The position numbers and the translations under genes are program-made. Below, piece after piece: positions 1-12,000 of a DNA stretch of 64,000 nucleotides. The DNA lies in contig OX359192.1 of the NCBI GenBank assembly GCA_947172415.1, positions 6,744,401 through 6,808,400 on the forward strand, written 5' to 3'. Every line of letters begins with the position of its first letter. Position 1 is the first letter of the stretch. The notes beneath the pieces were generated by a model. The model was not told the DNA's origin, ran no database searches, and worked only from the letters and a program-made list of their open reading frames with translations. The DNA is from Chondrosia reniformis (taxonomy: Eukaryota > Porifera > Demospongiae > Chondrillida > Chondrillidae).

Positions 1-180
1 TATGGTTTCTATTTTCTGTAACTCCTGAAAGTATTATCTAATCATACACTAAAAGCAGTCACAATCGAATATCAAACATTTTCATTCTGTGCACGTATAT
101 ACGTATGTCATTCTGTGCATATACATGTATATACGTACATACGTACGTAGGTCATTGTGTGCATGTATGTACGTATATAG

Positions 181-819
181 GTTTCGAGCAAGTGGGATCC
201 GAAGGAGACGACATTCCGTAATTTGGCTGGTGCTTTGGGCCCCCATGACGACCCAATGGTAGCTGTGTACTGGAAGCAGGGTGTCCCCATGGAAGTGAGC
301 ATGTCCTTCACTGATCCTCTCGGGGAGAAGGTATCCAGGCCTCCCTCAAGGGTTAATACAGATAATCGGGTATCAACAGAAAAATTGAGTACTTCAAAGC
401 CGTTGAAGCCTGGCATATGGACATTTGAATTAAATCATGGAAAGGTAGATCCAAAGATAGTCTTTAAGAAAAAATATCTTGTTCTTCCTCTGACACACTT
501 TGGTAATAGTAGTCCACTGCAAGATCCTAAGAAGACAAATGGCATCTGGGCTTTTGTGAACAGCCACCACCCAAACGTGTCTCCAGAATTGTATGAGGAA
601 TGGAAAGCCAATGTGACTTCAAGTGGAAAGGCTTTGTATGCGTATATTGATCATTTAGTTGACAAATTCTGGAAGCTTTTTGAAGTCTGTATTGATACTG
701 AAGGAGTTGACAAGTGTCCTTCAATGGTCCCGAAATGTAGAAAAACTAAATGGAGTACGTTTTCTCCTGATCCCAAGTCAGAACTTGTTCCAGTAAAGGA
801 AGATGGAAGAATTAGATAA
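181..819 (+). CDS. XYLT1/2: Xylosyltransferase, last exon (C-terminal part, 5' end outside window)
   Basis: This is the C-terminal exon of a peptide-O-xylosyltransferase, the Golgi enzyme that adds xylose to serine of proteoglycan core proteins and so starts glycosaminoglycan chains. The exon opens after an acceptor AG at 179-180 and stays open to TAA at 817-819. The translated start contains WDPKETTFRN followed by GALGPHDDPM, which matches the animal pattern W(D/N)P+E..FRNFGG.LGP.D.P. The end reads WSTFSPDPKSELVPVKEDGR, nearly identical to the family's C-terminus WS.FSPDPKSEL..VK.DGR. This is the Xylo_C region; the catalytic GT14 core lies upstream of the window. Conserved Cys residues before the last motif (VCIDTEGVDKCP, PKCRKTKW) also fit. 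Identity as XYLT is very likely; I cannot separate XYLT1 from XYLT2. Bases 1-180 are the preceding intron, with TACGTA-rich simple sequence. Confidence 0.93.
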   Translation, partial: VSSKWDPKETTFRNLAGALGPHDDPMVAVYWKQGVPMEVSMSFTDPLGEKVSRPPSRVNTDNRVSTEKLSTSKPLKPGIWTFELNHGKVDPKIVFKKKYLVLPLTHFGNSSPLQDPKKTNGIWAFVNSHHPNVSPELYEEWKANVTSSGKALYAYIDHLVDKFWKLFEVCIDTEGVDKCPSMVPKCRKTKWSTFSPDPKSELVPVKEDGRIR

Positions 820-1027
820 ATCTATTGAACTCCACGTTTTTATTGCCATTAAATGGTCACTTTCAATTCCCAAAGTCATTCAGTGATATTCAGCGTTCAT
901 CTAATGTCTGCTTTTGTGATGTATTTCAAATTTTAAAGGATGGTCTAACGCGTTACGCCGATTGATTTATCATGAATAGGCTGCACGGAATGGCTTGGTG
1001 ACCGCTCTGGGGATTCCCCCCAAGCAC

Positions 1028-4004
1028 ATGGTTACAATTCGGGACATGTCTAATTCCGCTGCCAAGGGATGTGTTCATTTTACTGGATCTGCTAAAGAGA
1101 ATGCGCTGTTGTCGTATAAAATTGTCTATAAGTACATAATAAGGCAGAGTAGCGACAGAGACATTAGATTAGCTAAGGTAAATGTGGCTATATTCCTCAA
1201 TCTGAAAACTGACTTTGAATGTTGTTTTATTTATTTCTATGCGTAGAGTCGTACATGCATATGTCACATGTGTCTGAATAGCAGCCCCTACCTCCTAGCT
1301 TGCTTGTCGTGTGTGTCACTAGGATGCCTGTTTCCGAATAATCATCACATCATACATTATCAGAATACAGGTCACGCGTTTGGTAAGTATTCATATGTTG
1401 TTAAAGTGTATATACGCTCTTGTTACTGCCACGTACGCGTGTAGCTGGTGTGACATGGTGGTATATAATGTAGATTAGTTGGAACGGATATCAGTATGCA
1501 AATGCTCTTTTTGTTAATCATTACTTTGTCTTTTGACGTTTTCTGTTTATTCTGCAGCTGCTGAAGTAAGTTATGGTAATATTTATTGCATGGAGTGTTC
1601 AGATTTCATATATCAAGCTGAAGTTGACAAATTATCAAAAGAAATTGATCAGCAAATGCAACAATCACGGAAGAAAAATGGAGTTACTCAATATTGCCTA
1701 TTTGAACCAAAACAAAGTGAAATTAATTTACTAAGGGAACATCCCAAACGACGACTCCTAGAGTCTAACTCAACAATAGGTATTGCTTCTTGAATCCATA
1801 TTCTTTTAACAGTCTCCACAACACTATCAGTATTGCCCGGTCATGCCTCTCTTTGTAGAGAGTACATCCCTTGCTGTATGAGGAATGCACTGGACTTGTA
1901 TATGTACCTTAGCTAACTTGTATTTGGAGTGTCTGCTAATATATAGGCATATTATACATATATTTATGATGTCTTTAAGTACAGCTATACTAAAGATGCT
2001 TCATCTCTAATATACAATCTCTTGGTTGCTAGGATTAATTGGTATATATAACCTTGGCAACACATGTTTTATGAACTGCATCTTACAAGCGTTGGCTCAC
2101 ACTCCATTTCTGAGGAATTATTTTCTGAGTAGTCAGCACAGCTGTACTCCAGAGCAGTCCTTGTCCTGTGTGGTGTGTACAATGATCAATTTATTTCAAA
2201 AGGTACTTCTTGTTGTAGCTTCATAGAGCACCATCCATTTCTACCTTTCTACTCATTTTGATTGAGAACTATTTTGTACCCATAGATTAATAACAACGTT
2301 TTCTCTCTGTTTATCTTTGATTTTAATTGTGTGGGGGTGGTTCATGAGGCACAGATTCAGTGGTCAAGTGAATAGAATGAATTGTTGAGTGTAGATGATG
2401 TATAGACTCAATTTAAAAAATACTGTACTACTAGTAGATTTAAGAACTTAACCAATTACAAACCATTAATTTCTGCAGTTAATTTAGTTTAGCATTCAAA
2501 CCTGTTGCACGTGTCACATACTGTGTCACTACACTTGCAGGTGTATTCGGGAGATTCTGGTCCATTAATTCCCTACACCCTTCTTTATCTTATATGGATG
2601 AATGCTCGTAACCTGGCAGGCTATGAACAGCAAGATGCGCACGAGTTTTTCATATCTGCCTTGGATGTCCTGCACCGGCAGTCCGTTGGGCAGCAGTCTA
2701 GAGGCACTGCTGAGCAGCTTCACTCCTTTGTAGATCGAGTGTTTGGTGGAAAGCTTCAATCTGATGTAGTGTGTCAATCGTGCAATGGAGTGTCAACCAA
2801 GATAGACCCATTTAGAGATATTTCATTGGATTTGTCAAGCAATTTATCACCTCGGAAAACAAGACCTTGTGAGCCATTGGTTTCCTATAGTCTCTGTGTG
2901 TATAGTTTTGAATTTAAATAGGTATTTGATAGATATTATATTTAGCCTATCTACGTATAGTGCTGAGAAATTATCCATGTTTCATGATGCTACTGATATG
3001 TTCATTAAATTATGTACCTACCTATGTAGCAATTAACTACTCAAACCTGTCACTGTATATGTATTTGCATGTAGATCCAGGCAAAATGATGCCTCTGAGC
3101 TATTCCTTGCCATCTGATTTGGGTCAATGCTTAGACAGGTATTTGTCAGTACTTCTGCATGTATGTATGTACATTTGTGTCTCCTTTCTCTTACAATTGT
3201 GCTAAAATTGATTTGTTTTGTTACTGTAGATTCACTCAGTCTGAATCTCTTGGGAGTGAATCCAAGATTCACTGTGAAAGTTGTAAGAGCAATCAGGTAA
3301 GGTACTATTTGTAATAGTTTGTGCCAACTTCAATCACTCTGATATCGTTTTCTTACTCTACAGCTATCCACTAAAAAAATGACATTTCATCAACTGCCAC
3401 TAGTATTTAGTTTTCATTTAAAACGTTTTGAACACTCTCAACAATCACGAAAGATTTCAAAATTCATTTCCTTCCCTGAGGAGTTGGACATGAGTCCATT
3501 TTTAGAAGACAGCATGTACGTATGTTCAGCATGCACTCTTGCACAACCTGGTTGTACACTTCTATAAACTTTTTTCTTTTTTTCTTTTCCTCTAGTTCAC
3601 AAGCAGAGAATGACAATAAGTGAGATTTATGTAAAAGTGAAGTGTTTGCCAATATATGACATTCACTGTCCCTTTTCTACTACTAATCTCATTAGGTATT
3701 CCTTGTTCTGTGTGGTCAATCACCATGGTAGTATTAACAATGGTCACTACACTTGCTTTGTAAGACATAGAGAGGAAGACTGGTTCAACTGTGATGATGC
3801 CTGGATTACCAAAGCAAGCAAGGATGATGTCCTCCACAGTGAAGGGTAAGACCCCCTAATTATGCAAATGGTCAAATGACATCACTTTCTTAAAATCTGT
3901 TCGGTATTTAGAGTAGACTTTATTCTTTTACTTCCTCTTGCTCAATGTGTTGTTGTATTGGCTGTAGGTACCTGCTGTTTTATCATAAGAAAGTCTATGA
4001 ATAA
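1028..4004 (+). CDS. USP22: USP22-type ubiquitin-specific protease (SAGA deubiquitinase)
   Basis: This is a C19 cysteine protease; its orthologue removes ubiquitin from histones H2A/H2B as the SAGA DUB. Predicted exons with consistent phases: 1028-1177, 1247-1382, 1558-1779, 2033-2202, 2541-2868, 3075-3138, 3230-3296, 3364-3515, 3596-3619, 3696-3845, 3968-4004. An N-terminal ZnF-UBP is visible ([29 protein letters not shown]). It is followed by the Cys box [20 protein letters not shown] with the catalytic Cys, then [11 protein letters not shown], a zinc-ribbon pair [17 protein letters not shown], and the His box [10 protein letters not shown] with [12 protein letters not shown]. It ends [12 protein letters not shown]. 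Start ATG 1028 is the first in frame after an upstream TAG at 977. The 24-nt exon 3596-3619 is required to keep frame. The ATG lies 208 bp after the xylosyltransferase stop. Confidence 0.94.
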
Positions 4005-4441
4005 TGAAGGCCACCATTCTGTATATACGTATATAAACTGTTGTATTTTTTTAAGTTCTCTCTCTATACTTAGAATTGTCTATTGTATACTGTACATTAC
4101 TTTATAATATTTGTACAATTGAAATGTTATGTCAATTAGCCTACATATATAGTTGGGGCAATACAGGAGTGCAGGAGGCCTATAGGAGCTGAATGGTGTC
4201 ATTCCTGGTATTTCGGTGATTGAATTTCGCTTATTCAAAAACTTGACAGGGCTTGCTGGTGCTTAAACCAATTTCATGTACTGTTCATACGCTAGGCGCA
4301 AGTCACATTAGTTAGTCTATGGCAACAAATCAGAATGCAACTGAAATACTTGTGGTTATATTAATGATAAATTTCTATAAAATGGCTGCCGAGTAATCTA
4401 GTAATCCTGAGACTTTTAGGATACAGTTGGTTTAGCATAAA

Positions 4442-5694
4442 ATGACAAGTACAAATTCAGACGTTCAAACTGAATTAGCAGATTTGATCAAGAAGAGAAG
4501 CGAATTAGCCGTGAGATTCTCTTGAATGTCCTTTACAGATCTGTAATTCCTCTCATTATCGATCTGTAGGAGACACTGTCAAACTTAGAGAGACAAATAT
4601 ATGCATTTGAAGGGAGCTATTTAGAGGACACTGCTCCCTACGGGAACGTTATTCGAGGGTGGGAGGGATATCTAAATGCAGTGAGGTAAATATGTAGTAC
4701 CTAATTAAGTTTCGAGCATGTTATAATTAATGCATATCCTTGCAATGTTTTCGATGCAGGGGTAATATTCAAAACAAGTCAGAAATAAAAAGAAAGAAAA
4801 GAGTCAATGATTCTGATAGGCTTTTCTCCAACTCATCTGTATCTTCTTCTAAGGTGGGTGGGTTATGGCCATTATGAGTGCTTCTCAAATAATAGCTTAG
4901 GTCTGTAACAAAACTGGATAACACCAAGTTTCTAAACAAGAACCTATTTTTATATTTTACCTCTACGTACCCCACTGCCCTTTCGCAACTCTGGATATAA
5001 TCACTAAAATGGCTGCATGCTTTCAGCTTTAGTGGCAAAGTTCTTATAGTGCATGGTTCTCTTATTGTGTGTATTTCTGTATAGTCTATTCATTGTCAGC
5101 TTTCAAGTGACATTGGTGGATCTGAGAAGGGCCAGGATGCTCCATCTGAGATATCTGTGCAGGACAGTGGAGCTGAGGACACCAGCGATGTTATGTCGCA
5201 GACCTCCTCCTTGGCAGGAGAGGAGCGACCACTAGCAGTAATCTCCACTTCTGCCTCAAAAAAGAAAAGAGGCCCACTTAATAAGTCAGTGTTGTACATA
5301 TGTATGTGTACTTGTGTGACATATTTGTTGCGATCATGATGAGTTAGCAAAGTTATTGAGTGATAGCAACAAGAATTCTTGAAATAGAATATTTATACTT
5401 GCAGATCTTCATTAGAATATTGTCACTCAATTTGTATACTTGTGTGATATGTACAGAAATATGGTTGCCTACAGCCTGGATATTATCTCTCAATTTTGTA
5501 CAGAATTGTTAACCATGGTCTATTTGGGTAGCTAAGTCATGCTTCCTGCACCCTCCAAATGGGACCAATCCCTCAATGCTATTTTGTTTATTTAACTAAA
5601 TTAGATACTGTAGTACATATATAGTAACTTCACTAATGTCACTTTATGTTTATATTACAGCAGAGCGGAAGGAAGGAAAAAAGCAAAGTTCTGA
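4442..5694 (+). CDS. MEAF6: MEAF6/Eaf6 chromatin-modification complex subunit
   Basis: This is a small subunit shared by NuA4/TIP60, HBO1 and MOZ/MORF histone acetyltransferase complexes in animals. Predicted exons: 4442-4510, 4570-4685, 4760-4853, 5100-5284, 5661-5694; all phases join. The N-terminus [20 protein letters not shown] continues into an Eaf6 coiled-coil core [20 protein letters not shown], then [12 protein letters not shown], which is the diagnostic family motif. Downstream, [12 protein letters not shown] matches the human RLFSKSSVTS segment. The C-terminal half is Ser/Asp-rich and low-complexity, ending in basic KKKRG and GRKKAKF, as in the family. Length is about 165 residues (human about 190). 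It follows USP22 on the same strand by about 440 bp. Confidence 0.93.
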
Positions 5695-6025
5695 CATTTA
5701 ACATTCATTACTGCTAATAACATGATCATGTCTAAATTATTACATTAATTTAGTCTGTTCTTATTTGTAATTTATGGAGAAAATGATCTACCGGTTAGTC
5801 TGTTGTATGTACAGTACATTCATCTGGTACATGCACATATGAAGTAAACAATAATTTAGTCAAATGCACTAAGAATTGAGTTTTGGTGTTATGCATGTTG
5901 TCTGTACAAATTATCTACATGTACAAATCTACTGCAACAGCAATGTTAAGAGATAGGTGCATAGCTAGATGATAGTGATTAGTCATCTTGATAATAAAAC
6001 AGCCAAGGTACTGGAAGTGGGCGCA

Positions 6026-9000
6026 TTAGAGATCACTTGTTTTGCTGCCGACTCTTACACTGGGAGGCACGCTAGAACCACCACCTACCTGAGGTAACTG
6101 AAGAGACACAATTGCAAGAGAAGCTAGCCAGTGTACAGACACATACGTGTGTTGTAATAAGCTATATAGCTAGTCTTCTGCAAGGTTGTGGGTTGTGTCA
6201 ATTAATGGATTGCATGTTTACCAATCAATGGGAATTAAGAGTAGCTTGCTGGATGGATGTCACAATGCTATAATAGGTATACATACGTATATTGTAAAAC
6301 TGACCTAAAGTTGCTGACATATTTAAAGAAATGTATGTTATTTAAGAGTTCAGTAGCTCACCCTTATTTCAGTATAGTAATGAGGAACATGGAACTGCTG
6401 CCCTTCACTCTCAACCAGCAAGAACCCTCGCCGTGATGACCTCCCTTTGACATAAACAGGTTGCCCGGGAGACAAGGCAGGGTTACCAGAGGGAGTATCT
6501 AGAAGATGTCAATAGGAAGTCTGATTAGAAGGGAATAAAAAGATGAGTTACTGCTAACCTGGAAAGGCATTCTTCATAACTCTCCATTGAGGGAATCCAA
6601 CCTTGAGGTTCCCAACAACAGTGTAGTTTCTACCAGAAGGAACATGGCTTGTAAGGGACTAAGGTTGAGAAAAGAAATTACTCAAGGAACTAAAAGTCAA
6701 AATCTAGTTCCAAGCTTACGTCATAAGGTGGCATGTCACTGTCCTGATTGACAGCAGTTCCATCTCTCTGTCTCTTGGCCCTCTGCAGGGATACCTTCAG
6801 TTCTGGCCAGTGCTTCACAGCCAAGAAGGCTCTAACTACACTCTGTATGCACACAGCTGCTCTATGCCTGCACTTCTCTCTAAGGTACTCCATTCCTTGA
6901 TAGAACTCTTCCCTAGAGAATAACAAATAATACAGATATACGTATATAGAAACATACCTATATAGCACAATGACAGTAGAGATATGCATAACAATAATTG
7001 TATAAGTGATTCACAATCAATGTAGTGGAAAGTATATACTCCTCACAAGATGAAAACTTTAGTTCTTCCTATTGCCCACATGTCCTCTGCTACCTCCAGA
7101 ACCTCAGCCAGTTGATGAGAAATGCTTTCCATCATTGTCTAATTACACATATACATTATATACTCATGCAGTGAGTGATATAATTTACCCTACCATGCAT
7201 GCACATCAGATCACAAGTGAATTCAGATATACTGCAGTGCTAGAGCAATACATTCCTAAACCACACACAGTCACTATGTCAGATGCAGACATGATCAGGA
7301 GTTCTGCCAATTAGGAGTCTCCTCCTGAGAGCCACTGAAACTAAAGCATCACATCCCTTCAAGATAAAATCAAAGCTTAGCAGTCAGCCACTTGTCCTCA
7401 AATGTGACCACTTAGTTTTTATAACCTGATCTGATTATGCATGCTTAAGTTAAGCTTAGATTATGGCATTAATGAGCAACAATTCATTGCAAAGGTACCT
7501 TTAGTTTGGTAATTACATGTATTCAAAATCACCAGCCCAGAACAGCTGGTCTAAAACACGCATGGTCTAACCTTGCATAAATCTTGTGGTCTCTTTGAGT
7601 AAGAACCGACCTCTGGTACCAGCATACCAAATGAACTTAGCAACTGGTCAAAGGTGTACACCTCAGAAAATCCATTCATAAACTGGTCAACTGTCTCCAA
7701 AACTGACAAGTTCTTCAGTTGCTGGGAGATACAGTCCCGGTTAAACTCTCCAGGTCTTTGGGAGTCATTGGCCCTCACACATCGAATGAAATGTGGATTG
7801 GAATCTTCAATATGGCTTAGTATTTGAGTTTTTATACCACCCTACATAAAATGTACATAATATTAGCATGAATGGTCTAAATTCAAAAGCTATGGTTACC
7901 ATACCCATGAAGGTAAAGAAAAACACAAAGAGAATAGAAAAATACACAATTTTCTTAAACTAATGACTTAGGGTAAACCTATAGGATACAGTTTGGCTTC
8001 TTTCCTTCTTCTCCACTGTGCCAGACAGCTGGTTCAGGGAATTCCGCCCTTCATCAATGACCCTTGGGGATCTTTGTCTTCTTCTTGGTCTTTTGAGAGT
8101 ATTGGTATAGAGGAGAGCTTGGCTATGATTCTCTATAAACTAACGTACTATTAGAACATTCAGGAGATACAACAATGCATGAACAGCTGCTGTAAGTAGA
8201 TATATGGTAACCAGGTGGTTAAGTAGCCATCTCAATTTAGGGGATGCTAATAAATCAGTCTGATCCTGTGAACAGCTGTTAAAGCATTATGAATTATCTC
8301 CCTCTATATGTAGTACATAGTTAATATTGTATATTAAAAGTGGAGTCAAAGTTACGTAATTCTGATGAAGGTGTCTTTTTGACGAATGATAGGTGATAGG
8401 ATATATAGACCATATTAGGAACCCAACCTGAAAATCCTGAATAAATGTTCTCTCCTCTCCAAGTGACTCCATTGAGTTTCCTTTGACAGGAGAAGGCGGA
8501 GTTATGCGGCACATTTTCCCTTGAGCAGAGCCTCCTGGGATCTCATAATTGAGTTCATGAGAAAACAGGTGGTTCATGAAACCAAATTTGCACTCCTTTA
8601 AGAAATACATCAAAAGCATTAAAAACCGTGGTAATTCGATATATGTATCAGCACCATATGTAAGTATACACTATAGCCATATAAGGTAACCATTTCTTTG
8701 GTATTGATTGCATACTTGCTACAGAGTAAACAAACTCCCACTGGGTCCGATATAGATACTAGTGTTACAGGTTTAACAACAGACACCTGATGAGTATTGA
8801 ATTCATAATACAAAATTAGTATGGCTGAAATTACAGTGGACAATGGATTGAAATACAGGAGTACTAATTTAGGTGTTAATTATTACTAGTCAAGTAGAAG
8901 GATGTTTGATTGTAATTATACCTCCAATATACAAGACTTACCTTTTCATTAAATATTGCTATCACATCGTCTGCTATTGTGTCAGCATTTGAATTTAAAA

Positions 9001-12000
9001 GTGAAATGATGTCGTAGGTGACCTGCAGAGAAAAGTAACTGCATACTTACTGATGCATTGTATACATACAAGTGTAGCACTATATATACATATACATAGT
9101 GATATAGTCTACTACACCTACGTACGTACATTTCCTGCAAAATGCTGGACAGTAAAGTATGATCCACGACTTTCTTTAAGACAAGAATGGTCTCCAAAGG
9201 CTTGTTTTATTCTAGTGCATATATCATCACTCTGAACTCGAGGTGCCACCGTTTCCTGGTTGATCAAGTACAGTAGTCCCTTTTCCTGTAAATAAGCAGT
9301 GGAATAGAAGCAGGAACTTGCTACTTTAATACAATATCCTTTAATACAATATACTGGCTATAACATTTAACGGGAATCTGAATATTTGTGTAATAAAAAT
9401 CGGTTAAGCCATGAATGGCTACCCAATAACAAGCTACCCCAATTAAACATTAGTGGAAAAGGTTTAAACCTTATCGCATAAAACAACAACAGATATCAAT
9501 AATCTTACTTCAAGACTAAGAAGCTCCAAGCAGGGATGAGAATCATAAATATTGCAGTGAATGAGAGGGTCCACCCCATCCAAGCGACATTCTTCATATA
9601 CAGATGTAAATACTGATTTGCAAAACTGATTGTTAACAACTTCTGCGGTCCAATTAATACAAAACTGCTCCAAACCATTGCTCTAAATATAATTAGGAAT
9701 GTCACTAATCAGTTAGACTGATATTATGCCACCAAACCACAACTACCAAAGGAACCTTTGCAATGAGACAAGAGGAGCCTTAAAGCAATTCAATACGTTC
9801 CTACCTCATGGTTTTCAAATCCAAAGAGATCAATGACGTTGAGAACAGTTTCTGTAGTCTGAACAAGTACAACAAACACAAGTCATATATAGTACAAAGA
9901 ATAAAGGACTAATATTAAAAATGCCTATATAATTCTTATACTTCACTAACAATCTATTTCAGTATGGCTGAAAGATATTCTCATAAATAAAACACAATCT
10001 GGTATAAAATCTGACATAAAAGCTACGTATATATTGGGTCATTTTCAGCTCTTTCTTGTACAAAGTGTTCCCTTTCAATATAAAACTGTATACACTTGTA
10101 CAAGAAACAGCTTCAAATTCTGAATAGCTGCTATTTAAGATTTTAAGGCTTAATACCAGATTGTGTTATACTAAAACGATACATTTTCCTCTAGATACGT
10201 ATGGTTGACAGGGTTACGAGGCTGAGGAAACATACAAAATAACAGACTAAAGTACTAGAGTCATTGCTAAGGAAACCTTTAGAGAGCTTTGACATGCATT
10301 TGTATTGAGTCAAATATGAAATTACACATACCCAAGAAAAAGGTAGTTTATATAGTTGATTTTTGATTGGTCAATTCAATATCTCTAAGAAATGTTTACT
10401 TGCACACTGTATATGTTAACAAATATGCTGCTAATGTGAGCAAAAATGCCAGTTGCAGATAGTGGGCAGTACAATCTTCCCTGTTGAGGTCAGACTAAAG
10501 GGTGGGACTGTAATACTATGACTGGATAGAGTTTCTCGTGTGTACACACTTTTGTATGGTTGAAATTTACACATATCAATCAGCCACTACATTAGATTCT
10601 TTGACAAATGTAGTGTATACGTAGGCTGAAAGTGAGCAATTGTAACAATACAGTGTTTCAATGATTTGCCATCCCTAGCATGTCACATGATACCGTATCT
10701 ATGGTAATGAGGGATCCAATCTGTTTACGTGGATTGCAAGTCTGGATACTAACCCCTTAGGGAAGATAAGGTGTAAAAGCATGACTTGCCAATGTGTTTG
10801 TATTCAACTTGTGGTCATCTAACCCTTGATTACAGTACGAATACTAAGATTTTCTATAATTAATGGAACTGTAAGGAAATACCCGAAATAAAATAGGTAG
10901 CTGCTTGGTACACTAAACATACCTGTGATGGATCCTGTCCTGATGGTGAGTTGTGAATTCTGTGAGGAGAGAAAGAGTCTGCTGCAAAAGAGTGGGGTCC
11001 TTGTGAATTGGTCTGGGAGACATTTCCCGACCCAGGCCCGGTGGGTAACGGTCGTAACAGACTATTGATCCTTCTGATGATAGCCACTACCGTTCTCACA
11101 TACAAAGCTTTAGACAGGGCATCTCTGGCTCCATTAGCCTACATACCAATACATTTACATATAAGCATATATGTATACACATATATACACATATAAACAT
11201 ATGCATTTATTTATATATATTAACATAGACATACATATACGTACGTATGTACATATATGAATCTGTTTTTAAAACTATAGTTACGTATCTCCACATTGAT
11301 TGGCCAGAAACTCTCTTCTCATTGTCAATCAGTTTTTGTTTAGTATACTCTGATGAAGGCCTCAGCATGTGGTTGTAACATCAGTAATTTATTGTGAACT
11401 TGTTAAATGCTAATCACTTGGTTGGAATTGAAAGAATTATTGCTATAATGTTTAATAACTAACCCAGAACCCCCCTTCGTGATTATACACACATATATAT
11501 GTATACAGACCAAGATAGCCAAAAATAGTTAAGTATTGGCTAATAACCATTTTAAAAAAATCAAAATTTAGCTCTATAATAAAAATTAAACTTTAAACTA
11601 TTATTAACTGTATCATCCACCCAAGCACTCTTACAACTGTATTAGATACCTGGGTTAATTGTCATAAAGTCAGCAGAGCAGCCAATATTTTAGATAACAA
11701 TATCTCCAATTAGAAGATACTTTCCTAATTAGGCAAATATGGTCCTCACAAAAGTGTTGACATTACCACAATGCTCCTAAATAAACCACTGTCTGAGTAG
11801 AGTTTTACGGTTGTTGCTTCCAATATATCACATGAAACTTCTAAAGAAGCAAGTGTATCTTGTGGCCTTTGGGCATAGAGAGTACAAATGACAAACAAAA
11901 TCAGATATCTCCCATTCCATTGGATATTGAGAATGGCAGCTGGTGCTTATTTATAAAGAAACTAACTGTTATTATATACCTAACAAATAGAGAACACTTT

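Noticed and set aside
7985..8140. An open minus-strand frame in the dispersed element looked like an exonised repeat inside the myosin (it even reads SQTVSY before the actin loop).
   Set aside because: Its donor phase does not fit the next exon, while direct joining of the flanking exons (RTFIQDFQ to GGIKTQIL) gives a gap-free motor alignment of the correct length. The same sequence occurs in several introns.
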